From the NCBI RefSeq assembly GCF_000813745.1, contig NZ_JWLC01000021.1, forward strand, positions 170,228 through 234,227: DNA of 64,000 nucleotides, written 5' to 3'. Position numbers and translations under genes: made by a program. The notes below the pieces were generated by a model, which was given only the letters and a program-made list of their open reading frames with translations, was not told the origin of the DNA and did not search any database. Source of the stretch: Leisingera sp. ANG-M1 (GTDB taxonomy: Bacteria > Pseudomonadota > Alphaproteobacteria > Rhodobacterales > Rhodobacteraceae). The first letter of the stretch is position 1. Every line of letters begins with the position of its first letter. Below are positions 61,006-64,000 of this stretch, in pieces.

Positions 61006-62268
61006 TCAATCCTCTCCGAACAGCAGGTCTGCAAACCACGCCGCATCGTCCAGATGCGCCGCAACCTCCCTCAGCGCTGCAACCAGGCATTCTGCCACCG
61101 CCGCAGCCCCGCCTGCCCGCGCCACCGCGCCGGAGGTCGGCTTCAGCCGGATCGAGACCCGGCCGCCGGGCTGGCCATGGGTGTTGACAGTGACAATGCC
61201 CTTACCGCGCAGCATCAGCATGCCCGCAGCAGCGGTGATCTCGGCCGGCACCCTGGCCGACCCGGGCTTGCCCGCCATCTCCAGCACAATTGCCATCGCG
61301 TCCTGTTCGTCAATCTTCGGCCCCAGCGCCGAGCGGCTGACCCGTTCCGGGCCAAGCGCCGCCTCCAGCGCGGCGGCCAGATCCTGGCCGTCCTGCGCCT
61401 CCTGGAGCAGCAGATCCGGGGTGAAGCCCTGCAGGCTGCGCATCGCCCCAACAGCCACCGGCGCCCGCGCCTCCATGCCCAGCTCGCTGGCCTTGGCCTG
61501 CACCGGCACCAAAGCGGCCGGATCACCGCACAGAACCCCTGCGCGCGGGCCCGAAAGCCCCGCCTTGTCGGCATTGGTGATGACCAGATCCGCCCCGAAC
61601 GACAGCGACGGCGCACCGCCATGCAGCACCGGGCGGAACCGCGCGCCATAGGCCTCGTCCAGCAGCACGGTGCAGCCCGCCCGTTTGGCCAGGCGGACAG
61701 CGGCGGCGGTCAGCTCATCCTCCAGCACCGCCAGCTCCGAGGTCACGGTGGTGATCACCAGCAGCTGCGGCAGATGCGCCGCCAGCAGGCGTTTCAGCTC
61801 CGCAAGGTCAAAGGCCTCCACCACCGGCACCCCGGCCAGCCTGGCCCCCCGGGTGACAGAGGCGTGCGAGCGGTCGCCCGCCGGAACCAGCGACAGCACC
61901 GGGCGGCCCTGCGCATGGGCCAGCACCGCGGCCACGATGCCCGCGCTGGTGCGGTTGACCACCGCCGCCGCCTCATCGCCGTCGCCGCCCATATGGGCAA
62001 TCGCCGCCTGCCGCAGCTCTTCGCTGAACAGGCCCGGGCCGACCCATTCCTCGCAGAGCACGCTCAGATCTTCGGGGGAAGCCGGGTAGAACCGCAGGTT
62101 GCCGGTGCAGATGGCAATCTTGCCGATGCCTTCCCGCGCCACAAAATCCGCCGCCGCCCGGCCCGCCTGGGCCAGCCGGCGCACTTCATCCGCCGAACCC
62201 TGCAGCAGCGCCCCCCGGGCATAGCCCACGCCCGGGTCGATGGCGTTGCCGAAGCGGTCCGCGCTCAT
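61006..62268 (-). CDS. SelA-like fold-type I PLP enzyme
   Basis: A 420-residue protein with a SelA/D-glucosaminate-6-phosphate lyase-like layout. The N-terminal GVGYARGALLQG is near residue 19. A PLP Asp lies in VLLDEAYGARF (about 206-216), and the Lys in NADKAGLSGPRAGVLCG (about 233-249). Families with this fold remove or transfer groups at the alpha or beta carbon of amino acids. ATG 62268 overlaps the aldehyde dehydrogenase stop by four bases (ATGA) with GGAGGC before it. Which reaction it does cannot be read from sequence. Confidence 0.7.
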   Translation of the reverse strand: MSADRFGNAIDPGVGYARGALLQGSADEVRRLAQAGRAAADFVAREGIGKIAICTGNLRFYPASPEDLSVLCEEWVGPGLFSEELRQAAIAHMGGDGDEAAAVVNRTSAGIVAAVLAHAQGRPVLSLVPAGDRSHASVTRGARLAGVPVVEAFDLAELKRLLAAHLPQLLVITTVTSELAVLEDELTAAAVRLAKRAGCTVLLDEAYGARFRPVLHGGAPSLSFGADLVITNADKAGLSGPRAGVLCGDPAALVPVQAKASELGMEARAPVAVGAMRSLQGFTPDLLLQEAQDGQDLAAALEAALGPERVSRSALGPKIDEQDAMAIVLEMAGKPGSARVPAEITAAAGMLMLRGKGIVTVNTHGQPGGRVSIRLKPTSGAVARAGGAAAVAECLVAALREVAAHLDDAAWFADLLFGED

Positions 62269-63755
62269 GCCTCCGCCTCGATATTGATGGTGACGCATTT
62301 GCGGTAGGTATAGGCCTCCAGCGCGCCCTCGATCGAGTATTCGCTGCCCATGCCCGACTGTTTGGTGCCGCCATAGGACATGCCCGGGATCTGGCCGCCG
62401 CCCTGGTTCACCTGGATCCAGCCCGCATCGATGGCACGCGTGAGGCGGGTGATCCGGCTGACATCATGGGTAAAGAGGAAGGCCGCCAGCCCGTAATGGG
62501 TGTCGTTGGCCATCGCGATGACCTCTTCCTCGGTCTCAAACGGAATGGCAACCATGACCGGGCCGAACACCTCTTCGCGGGCGATCCGCCAGCTGTTGTC
62601 CACGCCGGTGATAATGGTCGGGTTCGGGCAGAAGCCTGCCGGATCCTCCACCGGGGTTTCGCCGATCAGGAACTCCGCTCCTTCAGCCTCGGCCTCGGCC
62701 ACAAAGCCGCGGATCTCGCCGTAGCGCTCGGCATTCACAACCGCGCCCATGTCCGCATCCGGATCCAGCGCATCGCCCACCTTCAGCGCGGCGGATTTCT
62801 CCGCCACCTTCGGCATCAGCACATCCCAGATGTCCTTGTGCACAAACAGCCGCGAGCCCGCGGTGCAGCTCTGCCCCTGGCGGGCAAAGCGCATGGCATT
62901 GGCGACCTGCTGCGCAGTGGCGTCCAGGCGGCCGTTTTCAACCGCATCCGGGAAGACGATGGTCGGGGACTTGCCGCCCAGCTCCAGCGTCAGGTTGGCG
63001 ATGCGGTCGGCCGTCACCTTGCCAATCAGCTTGCCCACTTCCGACGAGCCGGTGAAGGAGACCTTGTCGACGCCCGGATGCGCGACCAGCGCCGCGCCTG
63101 CTTCCTCGCCGAGGCCGGTCACCACGTTGAACACGCCGGGCGGGAACAGCCCGTCCGCCAGCTCGGCCAGCTTCAGGATCGCCAGGGGCGCATCCTCGGC
63201 CGGTTTCAGCACCAGGCAGTTGCCGGTGGCCAGCGCCATCGAGATCTTCACCGCGCCCAGCTGCAAGGGCGAGTTCCAGGGGATGATCGAGCCCACCACG
63301 CCGTGCGGCTCGCGGGTCGAATAGCTGAGGAGGCCAGGCCCCAGCGGCAGGGTCTCGCCCTTCTGCTCGACCGCAACGCCGCCATAGTATTTCAGCACGC
63401 CCGCAGCGCCCATCGCCTCGCCGCGCGACTGGGTCTTGATCGCATTGCCGCTTTCGGCCGCCAGCACCCGCGCCACTTCCTCGGCGTTCTCCTCCAGGCG
63501 GCGCCCGAGTTCCGCGAGCAGCTTGCCGCGCTCGGCAGCCGCCAGGGAGCGCCAGGCCGGCAGGGCGGCACGGGCAGCCCGGACGGCCAAATCGACCTCG
63601 GTTTCCGTGCCGCGCCCGACCTCGCATACAGCCGCGCGGCGGGAGGGGTTCTCAATGGTCAGCGTCCGGCCGTCCGCAGGCCGGTGCCAGGCCCCGTTGA
63701 TATAGCTTCCCGCCAGCCCGGCCTCGGGCAGTTTCGGTTCCAGCAGCGTTGTCAT
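62265..63755 (-). CDS. Aldehyde dehydrogenase
   Basis: A 496-residue NAD(P)-dependent ALDH. The catalytic Asn region IIPWNSPLQ is near 158-166, the Glu in LELGGKSP near 257-264, the Cys in RQGQSCTAGSRLFV near 290-303, and the end YGGTKQSGMGSEYS near 466-479. It follows the class III aminotransferase gene and precedes the SelA-like gene, so it probably oxidises the semialdehyde made by the transaminase. AAGGAGAACAGGG lies before ATG 63755. Confidence 0.9.
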   Translation of the reverse strand: MTTLLEPKLPEAGLAGSYINGAWHRPADGRTLTIENPSRRAAVCEVGRGTETEVDLAVRAARAALPAWRSLAAAERGKLLAELGRRLEENAEEVARVLAAESGNAIKTQSRGEAMGAAGVLKYYGGVAVEQKGETLPLGPGLLSYSTREPHGVVGSIIPWNSPLQLGAVKISMALATGNCLVLKPAEDAPLAILKLAELADGLFPPGVFNVVTGLGEEAGAALVAHPGVDKVSFTGSSEVGKLIGKVTADRIANLTLELGGKSPTIVFPDAVENGRLDATAQQVANAMRFARQGQSCTAGSRLFVHKDIWDVLMPKVAEKSAALKVGDALDPDADMGAVVNAERYGEIRGFVAEAEAEGAEFLIGETPVEDPAGFCPNPTIITGVDNSWRIAREEVFGPVMVAIPFETEEEVIAMANDTHYGLAAFLFTHDVSRITRLTRAIDAGWIQVNQGGGQIPGMSYGGTKQSGMGSEYSIEGALEAYTYRKCVTINIEAEA

Positions 63756-63862
63756 CCCTGTTCTCCTTGGCGAGATCGGTATTCATAAAGTCAGACGCGC
63801 CGCCCCGGGGGAGCCGGAGCGGCGCAGGGCCCGGATGAGAGCGGCGCCGGGCCCGGGAGGTA

Positions 63863-64000
63863 TCACATCTTCGCCTTGACCACGGCCCAGGCGTCATCCA
63901 GCGCGCCCTTGAACCGCTCGGTGGCAATGTCGATTTCATCCTCGCTGATGATCAGCGGCGGCATGAAGCTCATCCGGTCGCCGATCGCCCGCAGGTACAG
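63863..64000 (-). CDS. Class III aminotransferase, C-terminal part only
   Basis: Forty-five codons before the stop at 63863 read LYLRAIGDRMSFMPPLIISE, then DEIDIATERFKGALDDAW. This is the typical end of an omega-amino-acid:pyruvate or related class III aminotransferase. The gene extends beyond the right edge. It is the upstream member, as seen in this window, of the operon running to 58709. Confidence 0.8.
   Translation of the reverse strand: MYLRAIGDRMSFMPPLIISEDEIDIATERFKGALDDAWAVVKAKM

Noticed and set aside
58610..62307. Long plus-strand frames (455, 434 and 573 residues) opposite the aminotransferase operon
   Set aside because: They are rich in His, Arg and Ala without domain motifs and lie wholly antisense to genes with clear catalytic motifs; high GC produces such shadows.

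Overview
The window looks like DNA from an alphaproteobacterium of the Rhodobacteraceae, probably the roseobacter group. The basis is high GC, dense LysR-regulated catabolic genes, tripartite tricarboxylate and ABC uptake systems, VirC/VirD-type mobilization genes like those of roseobacter and Agrobacterium plasmids, and many insertion-sequence scars. The mobilization genes and broken genes suggest an extrachromosomal replicon or an integrated mobile island. The replicon type cannot be read from the sequence because no replication initiator is present. This assignment is inference.

Region 1 (1-14960) is a chain of small catabolic units, each with its own LysR regulator (five in 12 kb). They are: a flavin reductase; an Old Yellow Enzyme; two paralogous LysR genes placed tail to tail; an NAD(P)-binding reductase with a small membrane protein; a ring-hydroxylating dioxygenase whose alpha subunit is reduced to its last codons beside an IS30 scar, with the beta subunit intact; a choline dehydrogenase-like/cupin/betaine aldehyde dehydrogenase unit; and an odd trio of a sterol-desaturase-family hydroxylase, a PanB-like protein lacking expected ligands, and a cysteine-synthase-like PLP enzyme.

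Region 2 (14961-20870) opens with an IS3 scar, a frameshifted helicase fragment and a SieB-like superinfection-exclusion protein. An MFS exporter and a SulP anion transporter follow.

Region 3 (21041-27011) holds a TctABC uptake system next to an operon of a GntR/UTRA regulator and a long two-part metallophosphoesterase, probably one inducible system for a phosphorylated organic compound. An alanine dehydrogenase remnant and a 1118-residue SAM-cyclase-ATPase-TPR signalling protein come next (27275-31127).

Region 4 (31644-41096) carries drug or solvent efflux (DHA2 MFS plus TetR, RND adaptor and pump plus TetR), an alpha/beta hydrolase and a divergent CGNR zinc-finger regulator with two operator-like dyads between them. 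Two copies of a short dispersed intergenic repeat lie here.

Region 5 (41678-50257) is an IS3-family element abutting the 3' part of a DUF1932 dehydrogenase gene, then a complete peptide-type ABC importer (Tat-exported binding protein, two permeases, fused double ATPase) closed by a strong terminator.

Region 6 (50397-57861) is a mobilization module: virD4, virD2 and a mobC/virD1-like gene on the minus strand, and virC1 and virC2 on the plus strand. The divergent space contains a perfect palindrome and a six-unit 8-bp tandem repeat. An IS21-type end has cut virD4, and no virB genes are visible.

Region 7 (58709-64000) is a tightly packed minus-strand operon: class III aminotransferase (partial), aldehyde dehydrogenase, SelA-like PLP enzyme, DUF4392/glutamate-cyclase-like protein and class V aminotransferase-like enzyme. 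It looks like a catabolic pathway for an amino compound that I cannot name, and together with the 12-15 kb trio it is the best candidate for undescribed biochemistry.
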